A DNA stretch of 30,820 nt. Source: Bacteroidales bacterium UBA4284 (lineage in GTDB: Bacteria; Bacteroidota; Bacteroidia; Bacteroidales; UBA932). A program made the position numbers and the translations under genes. How positions within the stretch are numbered: position 1 is the first letter of the stretch; the number at the start of each line of letters is the position of its first letter. Location: the NCBI GenBank assembly GCA_002395925.1, contig DGVM01000179.1, positions 1 to 30,820 on the forward strand, given 5' to 3'. The notes under the pieces were generated by a model. The model saw only the letters and a program-made list of their open reading frames with translations, did not search any database and had not been told where the DNA came from. Positions 23,921-30,820 of this stretch are shown one piece after another.

Positions 23921-24157
23921 CTAAAACAATGTAGGGTGGTTTTCTTCCAGCCCTTTGAGGACCCGTTCCATTACGGCCTGGCGTATGAGGGCCGAGCGGG
24001 AGCTTACTTTGAAACGTCGGCAGTACTCCTGGATGGCGGCAAGTTCCTTGTCGTTGAAAAGTACGGCCTTGCGGTGGACTCGGCGCAGCGACTCGCGCTG
24101 TTTGTCGAAGTAGGCAGGATCTACCCCGGCGCCCTTGTTACTTTTCTTTCTGCTCAT
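23921..24157 (-). CDS. Small ribbon-helix-helix-like protein
   Basis: A 78-residue basic protein. After a Lys/Arg-rich start (MSRKKSNKGAGVDPAYFDKQRESLRRV), the segment KAVLFNDKELAAIQEYCRRFKVSSRSALIRQAVMERVL has the layout of a CopG/Arc ribbon-helix-helix fold: a short strand, helix, turn with SSRSALIR, second helix. It may bind DNA as a dimer, perhaps as an autoregulator, but this rests on pattern only. The ATG at 24157 gives a 20-base overlap with the thioredoxin-fold gene upstream, so it belongs to the coaD operon. It faces the thioesterase gene with a 15-base gap. Confidence 0.7.
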   Translation of the reverse strand: MSRKKSNKGAGVDPAYFDKQRESLRRVHRKAVLFNDKELAAIQEYCRRFKVSSRSALIRQAVMERVLKGLEENHPTLF

Positions 24158-24971
24158 AGTACGCGTTGATGTATTGTATGATTTCTGCAAGCGATTCCGC
24201 TTCGAGACGGCGCCCGAGCACCTCCCCGTCGGTATCGGTGACATACATTCGCGGAGTGGACATTACCCCGTACAGACGGAGCATGTCGGTTTCCATGTCC
24301 TTGTCCCAGGCATGGACTATTCCCACATTGCGGTTGCGGACCTTGAAGTCGCGCCGGAACTTGCGCCACTGTGCCTGGTCCTGTCCGCAGAAAACGGCAT
24401 AGAAGCGGGTTGGGAACTCTATCTTTTCGAGGATTCCCGGCAGCACCTTTGCCGTGAGCTGACACTTGGCGCAGCTGGTATCGAAGAAAAAGAACACCCC
24501 GAAGCTCCCCTCCTGCGGTATGCGAACCTTGCGGCCGCAGGGGGTGCGGAGGTCCACCACGGGGGCTTTCATGCCAAGAAGCGTGGAACGGTTGAATGCA
24601 GCGAAGATGTCGGCGTCGAGCTTGTCGAACTCGCTGCGCATGGAAATCCTGCCGTCCTTGAACCAGTTGTCGTAAACATGAATGGCTACGGCCTCGTCGC
24701 CCATCAGCTGCGAATCCTTATAGTGGTCGTACAGCCAGAGCGCTATATGCTGCATTGTAAGCGAGTCCTTCACGCTGCCTATCAAGAAGTCGCATTCGCT
24801 ATTCTTGACGGTGGCGGGCTCGGTGGCGATTGCTCCGGTGTAGTTTGCAAGCATGGTATCCAGTTTTGCAAAGGACAGGCTGTCGGTCACCTGGGCCGAC
24901 GCTTGCAGCATAGGATTGCCGAGCATCAGCACCAGCAGCAGCTGCAGCAGTTTTAAGTTACGATCTTTCAT
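24138..24971 (-). CDS. Secreted thioredoxin-fold protein (TlpA/ResA-like)
   Basis: A 277-residue exported protein with a signal peptide (LLQLLLVLMLGNPMLQASAQ). The N-terminal third is helical and unassigned, resembling the accessory domain (DUF5106-type) found in Bacteroidetes thioredoxins. The thioredoxin domain begins near GMKAPVVDL and has the redox pair CAKC at 167-170 in FFFFDTSCAKCQ; the cis-proline is in MSTPRMYVTD. It likely acts on disulphides in the periplasm. It lies 5 bases behind coaD and overlaps the small RHH-like gene. Confidence 0.85.
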   Translation of the reverse strand: MKDRNLKLLQLLLVLMLGNPMLQASAQVTDSLSFAKLDTMLANYTGAIATEPATVKNSECDFLIGSVKDSLTMQHIALWLYDHYKDSQLMGDEAVAIHVYDNWFKDGRISMRSEFDKLDADIFAAFNRSTLLGMKAPVVDLRTPCGRKVRIPQEGSFGVFFFFDTSCAKCQLTAKVLPGILEKIEFPTRFYAVFCGQDQAQWRKFRRDFKVRNRNVGIVHAWDKDMETDMLRLYGVMSTPRMYVTDTDGEVLGRRLEAESLAEIIQYINAYYEQKEK

Positions 24972-24976
24972 ACTGT

Positions 24977-25447
24977 CTATTCTACCGGAGGAAGTGTAAC
25001 TCCTTCGGGTTCAAAGAGGGAGGTATCTCCCTGATGACGCAGGATATCGCGTACGGCGCTGGAAGAGATGTGGGCGAATTCCTGGGCCGTAGGGATTATT
25101 ATCGTCTCTATTTCCGGAGCCAGGCGGCGGTTTGCATCTGCGATGGCACGCTCGTTTTCGAAATCGAGCATGTTGCGTACGCCACGGACTATATGGCGTA
25201 TTCCAAGGCGGCGGCATATATCGACTGTCAGGCAATCATACTCTATGATTTCTATGTTGTCCATGCCGGAGGTTGCCTGGCGGATGATGTCCTTCTTGGT
25301 TTCGCTGTCGTAGAAACCCCGCTTGTCCTGATTGATGCCGATGGCGATGACCACCTTGTCAAACATCGTGAGGGCCCGCCCTAATATGTTGAGGTGGCCT
25401 GCGGTAAAAGGGTCGAAAGACCCGGGAAACAGTGCTGTTCTTGACAT
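24977..25447 (-). CDS. coaD: Phosphopantetheine adenylyltransferase
   Basis: Transfers AMP from ATP to 4'-phosphopantetheine, giving dephospho-CoA, the next-to-last step of CoA synthesis. The 156-residue protein shows the nucleotidyltransferase signature GSFDPFTAGHLNIL, with the TxGH nucleotide motif at 15-18, the region RGVRNMLDFENERAIADANRRL, and ISSSAVRDI near the C-terminus (the ISSTxVR motif). Length is typical. The ATG lies 7 bases after a full-match promoter, which implies a leader of only about 5 nt. First gene of a three-gene operon. Confidence 0.97.
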   Translation of the reverse strand: MSRTALFPGSFDPFTAGHLNILGRALTMFDKVVIAIGINQDKRGFYDSETKKDIIRQATSGMDNIEIIEYDCLTVDICRRLGIRHIVRGVRNMLDFENERAIADANRRLAPEIETIIIPTAQEFAHISSSAVRDILRHQGDTSLFEPEGVTLPPVE

Positions 25448-25454
25448 TACGGAA

Positions 25455-25486
25455 CAAATATACCTTTATTTCACATTAATTCCAAA
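25455..25486 (-). promoter_or_regulatory. Promoter for coaD
   Basis: On the minus strand TTTG (25483-25486), a 20-base spacer and TATATTTG (25455-25462) give a complete match to the consensus, 7 bases from the start codon. Confidence 0.68.
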
Positions 25487-25491
25487 AATCC

Positions 25492-25499
25492 TATCTTTG
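25492..25499 (+). promoter_or_regulatory. -7 element for ung
   Basis: TATCTTTG lies 7 bases before the ung ATG; no clear -33 box is seen. The coaD -33 box is only 6 bases away on the other strand, so the two promoters are arranged back to back and interlocked in under 60 bases. Confidence 0.5.
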
Positions 25500-25506
25500 C
25501 ATTGTT

Positions 25507-26175
25507 ATGCAGGTCAAGATAGAAGAAAGCTGGCGCGAGGCGCTGGCTCAGGAATTCGAAAAACCTTATTTCGGACGGCTTGTGCAGGAGCTGCATGCCG
25601 AGAAAGCCGCCGGCCGGCAGATTTATCCTCCCGGAAGCCAGATATTCCGGGCCTTCGACCTCTGCCCCCTTCCGGACGTAAAGGTCGTGATCCTTGGTCA
25701 GGATCCGTATCACGGCCCCGGCCAGGCCATGGGGCTGTCGTTCTCGGTGCCCGACGGCGTGCCCGCCCCTCCGTCGCTGCGGAACATATTCAAAGAGATA
25801 GAGGATGACCTTGGCGTCAAAATGTCAGGCCGCCCGAACCTGGAACCGTGGGCACGTCAGGGAGTGCTCCTGCTCAACGCCGTTCTCACAGTAAGGGCAG
25901 GCGAACCCACATCGCACAGCGCCATAGGATGGCAGGAGTTCACCGATGCAGTAATACGCTGCATATCAGAGCGCCGCGAGGGCGTAGTGTTCATGTTCTG
26001 GGGCAACTACGCACGCTCCAAAGCCCCGCTCGTCGACAGTTCCCGCCACACGGTGCTGCAGGCTGCGCACCCTTCCCCGCTGGCCCGCGGCGCCTTCTTT
26101 GGTTGCCGCCATTTCTCCCAGGCCAATGCGATTCTCAAGGCTGAGGGGCTAACACCCATAGACTGGAGATTGTAG
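25507..26175 (+). CDS. ung: Uracil-DNA glycosylase, family 1
   Basis: Removes uracil from DNA as the first step of base-excision repair. The 222-residue protein has the water-activating motif GQDPYHG (64-70) and the DNA-intercalation loop HPSPL (188-192), both diagnostic for family 1. PPSLRNIFKEIE and LLNAVLTVRAGEPTSH are also typical, and the length is normal. The ATG is close to the -7 box. The membrane zinc peptidase gene follows after 26 bases and may share the message. Confidence 0.98.
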   Translation: MQVKIEESWREALAQEFEKPYFGRLVQELHAEKAAGRQIYPPGSQIFRAFDLCPLPDVKVVILGQDPYHGPGQAMGLSFSVPDGVPAPPSLRNIFKEIEDDLGVKMSGRPNLEPWARQGVLLLNAVLTVRAGEPTSHSAIGWQEFTDAVIRCISERREGVVFMFWGNYARSKAPLVDSSRHTVLQAAHPSPLARGAFFGCRHFSQANAILKAEGLTPIDWRL

Positions 26176-26201
26176 GAATAATTCTTGCTATATAGGAAAT
26201 T

Positions 26202-26876
26202 ATGTCTATCTGGATTATACTTATTGCCGTGATGGTGCTGTCGTTCATCATCCAGCGCACGCTTCAAAGCAAGTTTGACAAATACTCAGATGTGCCCTCT
26301 CCAGGCGGTCTGAGCGGCGCCGAGGTTGCCCGCATGATGCTCGAGCGCAACGGCATCCACGATGTCGAAGTCATCTGCATCGACGGCAAACTCACCGACC
26401 ACTACAATCCGCAGGATTCGACGATAAACCTCAGCCGCGACGTTTACTCCGGCAGGAGCGTAGCCGCCTGCGCCGTAGCGGCCCACGAGACTGGCCATGC
26501 CATCCAGCATGCCGTAGGTTACGGTCCGCTCAAGATGCGCACGTCGCTGGTCCCCGTGGTCACATTTGCCAACAACACGGTACAGTGGGTGCTTCTCGCC
26601 GGTGTTCTCCTTATCAACTTCACGCCCGCGCTCCTATGGGCCGGCATCGCCCTGTTCGCCCTGACCACCCTATTCAGCCTCATCACCCTTCCCGTCGAAA
26701 TCGACGCCAGCGTAAGGGCCGTCAACTGGCTGTCCTCTGAAGGAGTGCTCGACGCCAGCACCAAGCCCATGGCCGCAGACGCCCTCAAATGGGCCGCATA
26801 CACCTACGTAATCGCCGCCATCGGCTCACTCGCAACCCTGCTATACTACATCGCCATGGCCAACGGACGCCGGTAA
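26202..26876 (+). CDS. Membrane zinc metallopeptidase (YugP-like)
   Basis: A 224-residue inner-membrane protein of the neutral zinc metallopeptidase family (YugP/Zn_peptidase_2). It has an N-terminal helix (IWIILIAVMVLSFII), the soluble segment with GLSGAEVARMMLERNGIHDVEV, the zinc motif HETGH (95-99), and two or three C-terminal helices, ending with a last one (AYTYVIAAIGSLATLLYYIAM). These proteases are widespread but their substrates are not known; membrane-protein quality control is a guess. It is in the same direction as ung with a 26-base gap. Confidence 0.9.
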   Translation: MSIWIILIAVMVLSFIIQRTLQSKFDKYSDVPSPGGLSGAEVARMMLERNGIHDVEVICIDGKLTDHYNPQDSTINLSRDVYSGRSVAACAVAAHETGHAIQHAVGYGPLKMRTSLVPVVTFANNTVQWVLLAGVLLINFTPALLWAGIALFALTTLFSLITLPVEIDASVRAVNWLSSEGVLDASTKPMAADALKWAAYTYVIAAIGSLATLLYYIAMANGRR

Positions 26877-26981
26877 GATTCCGGGGCTACCGACACCACT
26901 TGAACTCGGCAGCAGCAGGAATGCCGGAAGAAGCGATTGCCGCCAAACGATATAAGAAAAAGGCGTTTCATGGGATTGGGC

Positions 26982-27632
26982 TTACTGCGTTTGTCTTTGG
27001 ACAGCCTCCAGATAAAACTCTTTCCGCTGCTGCTGCGTAACGGGATACCGTGTGAGCCTTGAACTCTCCTTCTGGCCGTCATCGAGATTGCATACAAAGA
27101 GGTCGTCAACATCGGCAAGATAGAGCCTGTTGTAACGTATATCCTGATACTTCTGCAGGGACATGGTGTAGTCCATCGCCTTCTGAGCCTCTGCCTTGCA
27201 AAGGTTCTCACGCGAGAAGACGAAAAGACCCATCTTTTCGTAATGGCCGTAGAATCCGTTCCCGATCTTGGATACCTTGCTTTCGATGATCCTCCGAAGG
27301 GGCAAGGCCATGGACCAATACGGCAACTCCTTCACTCCTATATACTTACCCTCGCTCAGGCCATACCCGTATCCGTATTCAATGATATGGTCTATCTCTT
27401 CGCTCCGTCCGGCGGGAGTGATTCCGGCCACATCTTTCAACAGTTCCAAATGCGCGTTCTTACTCTCCTCCATGGCCCGCGTGACCTCTATGCCGACAGA
27501 GTGCCCGTCCGTGCTCTGCAGATCCGGCCGGTCGCGGTTCACAAGACAGTCATACTCGCTTCCCAGCAGCGCCGAAAGCGATATCTGAGCATACTGCTCG
27601 AAGAAACATGTACCGAATTTACGAGTTGCCAT
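26982..27632 (-). CDS. Unknown protein, possible PD-(D/E)XK-like nuclease
   Basis: A 216-residue cytoplasmic protein I cannot assign to a named family. Residues 33-52 (RDRPDLQ...GIEVTRA) place Asp37 about 12 residues before Glu49-Val-Thr51, the spacing and hydrophobic setting of a PD-(D/E)XK nuclease core with Thr instead of the usual Lys. Helices and a Lys/Glu-rich middle follow, then a beta-rich end (IRYNRLYLADVDDLFVCNLDDG). If real, it would be a DNA- or RNA-cutting enzyme, perhaps for defence. The ATG at 27630-27632 is chosen; it overlaps the DUF3810 gene by 14 bases, so the two are translated from one message. It converges with the zinc peptidase gene over a gap of about 105 bases in which I see no strong terminator. 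Confidence 0.6.
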   Translation of the reverse strand: MATRKFGTCFFEQYAQISLSALLGSEYDCLVNRDRPDLQSTDGHSVGIEVTRAMEESKNAHLELLKDVAGITPAGRSEEIDHIIEYGYGYGLSEGKYIGVKELPYWSMALPLRRIIESKVSKIGNGFYGHYEKMGLFVFSRENLCKAEAQKAMDYTMSLQKYQDIRYNRLYLADVDDLFVCNLDDGQKESSRLTRYPVTQQQRKEFYLEAVQRQTQ

Positions 27633-28737
27633 AGCGTTCTGAATCAAGAGAAACGGAATACGTTGTTTTTGTCCTTGCAGTAATCGGATTCGCCACATGC
27701 TCTGCCTGCATGTGAGCATCCATCGTCATTATCATGCTTACTACGCCGGAGTAGTCCTTCACGCCTTCCGATACTCCGTTGGATTTCAGGTAGAGGTTGT
27801 AGAACCAGTTCTGCACCTTCTCTATCCACACTACCCTCTTGCCGCTCCAATAAGCCCTTGACTCGGTGTAGTCTTTCCCGGCCTTCTCGCAGATGGTCCC
27901 GGTCCAGGCCTGGAATTCGTCCTCGGGAAGCAGTCTCCCGGCATTGGAAAGCACGTATGGAAGGACGGCAAGATAGCCGCTGTACCTTACGGCTGCGATT
28001 TCCGATTCCCGGCAGCAGGCAAAACCCCAGAAGGAGGCTTCGGCCTCGCTTGTCACCCCCGCAAGGTGTCCCATCTCATGTGCAGCTACGTATGGGTACT
28101 CATGAGGAAGAAGGTCGCTGTTCACCTGAGATTCGCAAAAGAACGGGCCCATGTAGCCATGCACCAGCACTGCCGAAAAGAGAGGATTGAGGACAGGCTT
28201 CTTTATGCTCTGCCACTTGTGCAGAGGGGTATATCCATACGGAGTCACTTTCTCCGAATAGAAGCGCCTGATAACATCCTCAAGCTTGCTGTTGTCTATT
28301 TCCACGGTCGCGTATGCCGCCTGGTTAAGTTCTTTAGAATAGTCCTCCAGGAAGGCCTTGAAGGCTTCCCCGTCATAATGCACCTTTTCTATGCCGTTTC
28401 GCGCATAAAGACCGGTCCTGTAGTAGTTATTCCCCCAGCCCATATAAAACCACACATACAGCCACATGGCCACGACAGCGGTCTTTCCCAGCCAGCGGAA
28501 GAAGTTTTCCTTATGCCGGATTGCCTTTACAAGTATATCGACAAAGCTTACTATGAAGGCCAGGACGACTATCTCCTCAAGCGAAAACGGAATCCTTGCG
28601 CCGAGCCACGAGAGGGCCGTACTTATTGCGGGGTAAAGGCGCACGGCATAGAAGTCCGCGGCAGGAGTCCACAGACGGCAGACCACGCAGTATGCCAGCA
28701 GAAGCAGTCCGGCGATATGTGGAATGAACCATTTCAC
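27619..28737 (-). CDS. DUF3810 membrane zinc-protease-like protein
   Basis: A 372-residue protein with three N-terminal membrane segments (about 5-25, 52-72 and 84-102) followed by a soluble domain with HEMGH (220-224) in AAHEMGHLAGVTSEAEASFW and a downstream acidic pair, a gluzincin-type zinc site. It matches DUF3810, a Bacteroidetes family of unknown substrate. The start is taken as GTG at 28735-28737, because the only longer reading begins with a TTG that overlaps the promoter's -7 box; the GTG is 9 bases after that box. It overlaps the putative nuclease gene at its 3' end. Confidence 0.85.
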   Translation of the reverse strand: MKWFIPHIAGLLLLAYCVVCRLWTPAADFYAVRLYPAISTALSWLGARIPFSLEEIVVLAFIVSFVDILVKAIRHKENFFRWLGKTAVVAMWLYVWFYMGWGNNYYRTGLYARNGIEKVHYDGEAFKAFLEDYSKELNQAAYATVEIDNSKLEDVIRRFYSEKVTPYGYTPLHKWQSIKKPVLNPLFSAVLVHGYMGPFFCESQVNSDLLPHEYPYVAAHEMGHLAGVTSEAEASFWGFACCRESEIAAVRYSGYLAVLPYVLSNAGRLLPEDEFQAWTGTICEKAGKDYTESRAYWSGKRVVWIEKVQNWFYNLYLKSNGVSEGVKDYSGVVSMIMTMDAHMQAEHVANPITARTKTTYSVSLDSERYGNS

Positions 28738-28746
28738 ACCAATACA

Positions 28747-28776
28747 CAAAGATAACTCATTTAGTCAAACCACAAA
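28747..28776 (-). promoter_or_regulatory. Promoter for the DUF3810-nuclease pair
   Basis: On the minus strand TTTG (28773-28776), an 18-base spacer and TATCTTTG (28747-28754). The spacer is one or two bases short of the usual 19-21. The leader would be about 6 nt. Confidence 0.5.
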
Positions 28777-28805
28777 TCATTTATTATTTATGAGGGTGGT
28801 TATGC

Positions 28806-29165
28806 ATGGGGTATTGTATGGGAACCTGCTGCCTCTGTCCGGAACTCATTCGCAAGACCTTGCTGCCTGCCATGGTCGACGCTATGGAGATTCAGAAAGA
28901 TAAGCGTCCTATTAAAGGCACCAAAGTCCTCAACGAGCGCCTCTTCAAGGGGAACCTTCTCACGGAACTTCACAACCTGGAACAGTTTGCCGAATTTACC
29001 CTTGAGCGCAAGCGTCCGGAGTTTACGATGGAGGGAATGGCAGGGGAAATGGGCATTAGCCGTACCTCAGTATATCGCCTCATTAAATCAATGAATGGGA
29101 AAGTAAAGTACAACGTTAATCAGTACCACGGTGAGTGGATAGAAATTGAAGGGGAAGGGAAATAA
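28806..29165 (+). CDS. Small helix-turn-helix protein
   Basis: Up to 119 residues. The second half contains a helix-turn-helix: EFTMEGMAGEMGISRTSVYRLIKSMNG (about 72-98), with GISRTSVYRLIK as turn and recognition helix, and then a short beta-like end (VKYNVNQYHGEWIEIEG) that could be a wing. The start is uncertain: ATG at 28806 is the first after an in-frame stop, but ATGs at 28818 and 28872 would drop a Cys-rich beginning that looks unlike a conserved domain. No TAnnTTTG promoter is seen upstream. It lies at the left edge of the accessory block, facing the recombinase gene, and may regulate it or the restriction genes; this is inference. Confidence 0.65.
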   Translation: MGYCMGTCCLCPELIRKTLLPAMVDAMEIQKDKRPIKGTKVLNERLFKGNLLTELHNLEQFAEFTLERKRPEFTMEGMAGEMGISRTSVYRLIKSMNGKVKYNVNQYHGEWIEIEGEGK

Positions 29166-29198
29166 CCTCTCCGACCAATATTCCCTGTTGAGCATTCC

Positions 29199-29230
29199 CA
29201 TCGGCCTCTCACCACCCTGAGGGGCCGATG
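29199..29230. terminator. Strong inverted repeat, probable bidirectional terminator
   Basis: Arms CATCGGCCTCTC (29199-29210) and GAGGGGCCGATG (29219-29230) form a 12-bp stem with one G-T pair and an 8-base loop. It lies between the convergent helix-turn-helix and recombinase genes. There is no T-run directly after it, so termination would not be of the standard type; a recombination or protein-binding site is an alternative. Confidence 0.5.
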
Positions 29231-29271
29231 TTCATAACTATCTATTATTCACCAGTACAAGACATTTAGTT

Positions 29272-30198
29272 TTACTTAAACATCTTTCCCATCATATCAA
29301 TACATTTGCGTTTCTGTTCCATGTTGGGATGCACATATAAATTTAGAGTGGTACTGATGTTCGAATGACCCAAAAGTACGCTGACGGTTTTGTAGTCGCA
29401 TTTGCTTTCTATGCAGCGGGTGGCAAAACTGTGACGAAGGCCATGGAAACGCATCTTGGGAAGGCCCAGTTCTTTTTGGAGTTTGTTGAAATAGCTTCGG
29501 TATGTTCTTGGTTCGGTGGGTTCGGGGGCATTGGTTAGAACGTAGAAGTCTCCACGCACAATCTTCTTCAATGGTCGAATCAGTGTCATAAGTTCACGTG
29601 TCATGGGGATATCCCGGATGGAGTTCTTTGTCTTGGGCTTGTCAATGATTAACTCTGTGTATTTCTCCTGCCCATCCACCAGATAGATACGCTGAATTGT
29701 TTTGCTGACGCGAATGACTCCGGCGGCCACATCTATGTCATCCCACTGCAGGGCGCAAACTTCACCTATGCGAAGACCGGCGTTCAGGCAGATGAAGATG
29801 CCGAGGTTAAGAAAAGTGAAGTGCTCTTTCACGTAGGTCATCAGCTGACGCTGATTGGTGATAGTAAGCACTTCGATATCTTGTCTCTCGCGTTCTGTAG
29901 GAAACACAATATCAATTTGGTGGAGCTCCATCAATCCGTGTTTTGAGCCATAACGCAGAATCATCTTCAGAACGACAAGAATGTCCCGAACGGTCTTCTG
30001 GCTCAACCCGGAGGCCAGTTTCCGGTTTACAAAAGCCTGAACGTCCCCCTCCCCAATATCATTCAGCTCCCCAAAAACCGGAAGCAAATGACTCTGAATA
30101 AGCAGGCAATAGGCTGCATAGGTAGATTTCTTGACATACTGTTTCTTGTCGGCTTTCCAAAGCTCGGCAACGTCGCTGAATGTTGTGTTCTTTTCCAT
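29272..30198 (-). CDS. Tyrosine recombinase (DNA invertase/integrase)
   Basis: A 308-residue site-specific recombinase. The N-terminal SAM-like core-binding domain (about 5-95) is followed by the catalytic domain with the full residue set: Arg143 (NAGLRIGEV), Lys in KPKTKNS (about 189-191), His252-x-x-Arg255 (FHGLRHSFA), His278 (LLGHSN) and nucleophile Tyr288 (NLYVH). The ATG at 30196-30198 is preferred over an upstream one as it begins the conserved domain. It diverges from the hsdS fragment 38 bases away. That position is typical of the invertases that shuffle hsdS cassettes in Bacteroidales, rather than of a mobile-element integrase, though the latter cannot be excluded. The surrounding DNA is more AT-rich than the backbone. 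Confidence 0.93.
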   Translation of the reverse strand: MEKNTTFSDVAELWKADKKQYVKKSTYAAYCLLIQSHLLPVFGELNDIGEGDVQAFVNRKLASGLSQKTVRDILVVLKMILRYGSKHGLMELHQIDIVFPTERERQDIEVLTITNQRQLMTYVKEHFTFLNLGIFICLNAGLRIGEVCALQWDDIDVAAGVIRVSKTIQRIYLVDGQEKYTELIIDKPKTKNSIRDIPMTRELMTLIRPLKKIVRGDFYVLTNAPEPTEPRTYRSYFNKLQKELGLPKMRFHGLRHSFATRCIESKCDYKTVSVLLGHSNISTTLNLYVHPNMEQKRKCIDMMGKMFK

Positions 30199-30236
30199 AA
30201 CAAAATTGATTTTAAAACACAAAGTTCCGAGTATAG

Positions 30237-30820
30237 TCCGACATCATCCTTAATGTCCCGAATTTGTCGGATAAGCGAGAGCAGAAGGAATTGCAGATTC
30301 ATTCTGCCGAGCGGGAGACAAATGTGGGGCGGAACGTCCCACATTTGAGATTCCCGGGGTTTAGTGGGGAGTGGGAATGTAAACAAGTTAGAGATATTGC
30401 TCCGCTGCAAAGAGGTTTTGATTTACCTTCTCAATCTTTGAAAGAAGGAATATACCCCGTTGTGTATAGCAATGGTATAATGAATTATCATAGTGAATAC
30501 AAGTGTGAAGCGCCAGGAATAGTTACTGGCCGTTCTGGAACTATTGGGAAATTGACTTTTATAGAAAGTGGAAAGTATTGGCCCCACAACACATCACTCT
30601 GGGTCACCGATTTCAAGAATAACGATTCTAAGTTCGTTTACTACTTCTACGAACATTTAGACTTGTCTCGATTCTCTTCCGGAAGCGGAGTTCCTACTTT
30701 GAATAGAAACGATGTTCATGCGTATAAGGCTTTCATTCCATCCTTGACTGAACAAAATAAGATTGCATCGTTTTTGTCACTTTTAGATGCACGGATTTCT
30801 ATCCAAAGCAAGGTGATTGA
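30237..30820 (+). CDS. hsdS: Type I restriction specificity subunit (HsdS), partial, no ATG start
   Basis: An open frame from just after a TAG at 30234-30236 to the window edge. The translation includes VPHLRFPGFSGEWE, the usual HsdS opening, then a first target-recognition domain (IAPLQRGFDLPSQSLKEGIYP, APGIVTGRSGTIGKLTF, HNTSLWVTDF, SGSGVPTLNRNDVHAYKAFIPS) and the start of the central conserved helix (EQNKIASFLSLLDARISIQ). HsdS sets the DNA sequence recognised by type I restriction-modification complexes. There is no in-frame ATG before the domain; GTG at 30324 is the best start if it is expressed. The absence of a start fits a silent cassette used for recombination, which the neighbouring recombinase supports. 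The C-terminal half, hsdM and hsdR are not in view. Confidence 0.85.

Noticed and set aside
26877..26981. Terminator or small gene between the zinc peptidase and the putative nuclease
   Set aside because: Only a weak 5-bp stem with a long loop (AAACG/CGTTT) was found, and no short frame with a plausible start.
28747..28749. TTG start for the DUF3810 gene
   Set aside because: This codon overlaps the -7 promoter box, so it cannot lie on the transcript; the GTG at 28737 fits.
29272..30198. Recombinase as the integrase of a prophage or conjugative element
   Set aside because: No tRNA, attachment site, phage or conjugation gene is visible and hsdS lies directly beside it; kept only as an alternative because the locus runs out of the window.

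Overview
The window reads as chromosomal DNA from a member of the Bacteroidetes, most likely a Bacteroidales species with a fairly GC-rich genome. Evidence: about ten copies of the Bacteroidetes promoter element TAnnTTTG, half of them the exact form TATCTTTG and several with a TTTG/TTGG box 19-20 bases upstream; very few Shine-Dalgarno-like sequences; many SpII lipoproteins; and phylum-typical families (DUF3575, DUF3810, CBM9-like protein, fused CcsBA).

Layout. 1-200: 3' end of an aquaporin gene and its terminator. 196-3710: guaA (minus) diverges from a queuosine-precursor salvage operon (plus) made of a preQ1-I-like riboswitch, a YhhQ-type transporter, queF and a CBM9-like gene. 3707-5875: minus-strand operon of a small secreted protein, a DUF3575 outer-membrane protein with a 5 x 36 bp repeat coding a coiled coil, and a YbgC-like thioesterase. 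5904-9615: minus-strand operon of a 47-residue small ORF, a large lipoprotein and an M6 metalloprotease. 9623-13178: heterodimeric ABC exporter. 13206-19458: four-gene minus-strand operon of porin, imelysin lipoprotein, di-haem oxidoreductase lipoprotein and the CcsBA cytochrome c synthetase, probably an envelope metal/redox module. 19518-22266: M13 lipoprotein peptidase and a convergent lipoprotein gene. 22379-23905: NIF3 protein and acyl-ACP thioesterase. 23921-25486: coaD, thioredoxin-fold protein and a small ribbon-helix-helix-like protein (minus). 25492-26876: ung and a membrane zinc peptidase (plus). 26982-28776: DUF3810 membrane metalloprotease overlapping a gene for a putative nuclease (minus).

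28.8 kb to the end is more AT-rich and looks accessory: a small helix-turn-helix gene, a strong inverted repeat, a tyrosine recombinase and, divergent from it, the N-terminal half of a type I restriction specificity gene (hsdS) with no ATG start. Recombinase plus hsdS is the usual layout of phase-variable type I restriction-modification loci; the rest of the locus lies beyond the window.

The signals most worth following are the riboswitch, the porin-imelysin-dihaem-CcsBA operon, the small ORF ahead of the lipoprotein, the recombinase/hsdS edge, and the group of promoters placed only 6-9 bases from start codons. No tRNA, rRNA, CRISPR array or insertion sequence was seen. Gene calls are by motif recognition only; no database search was made.
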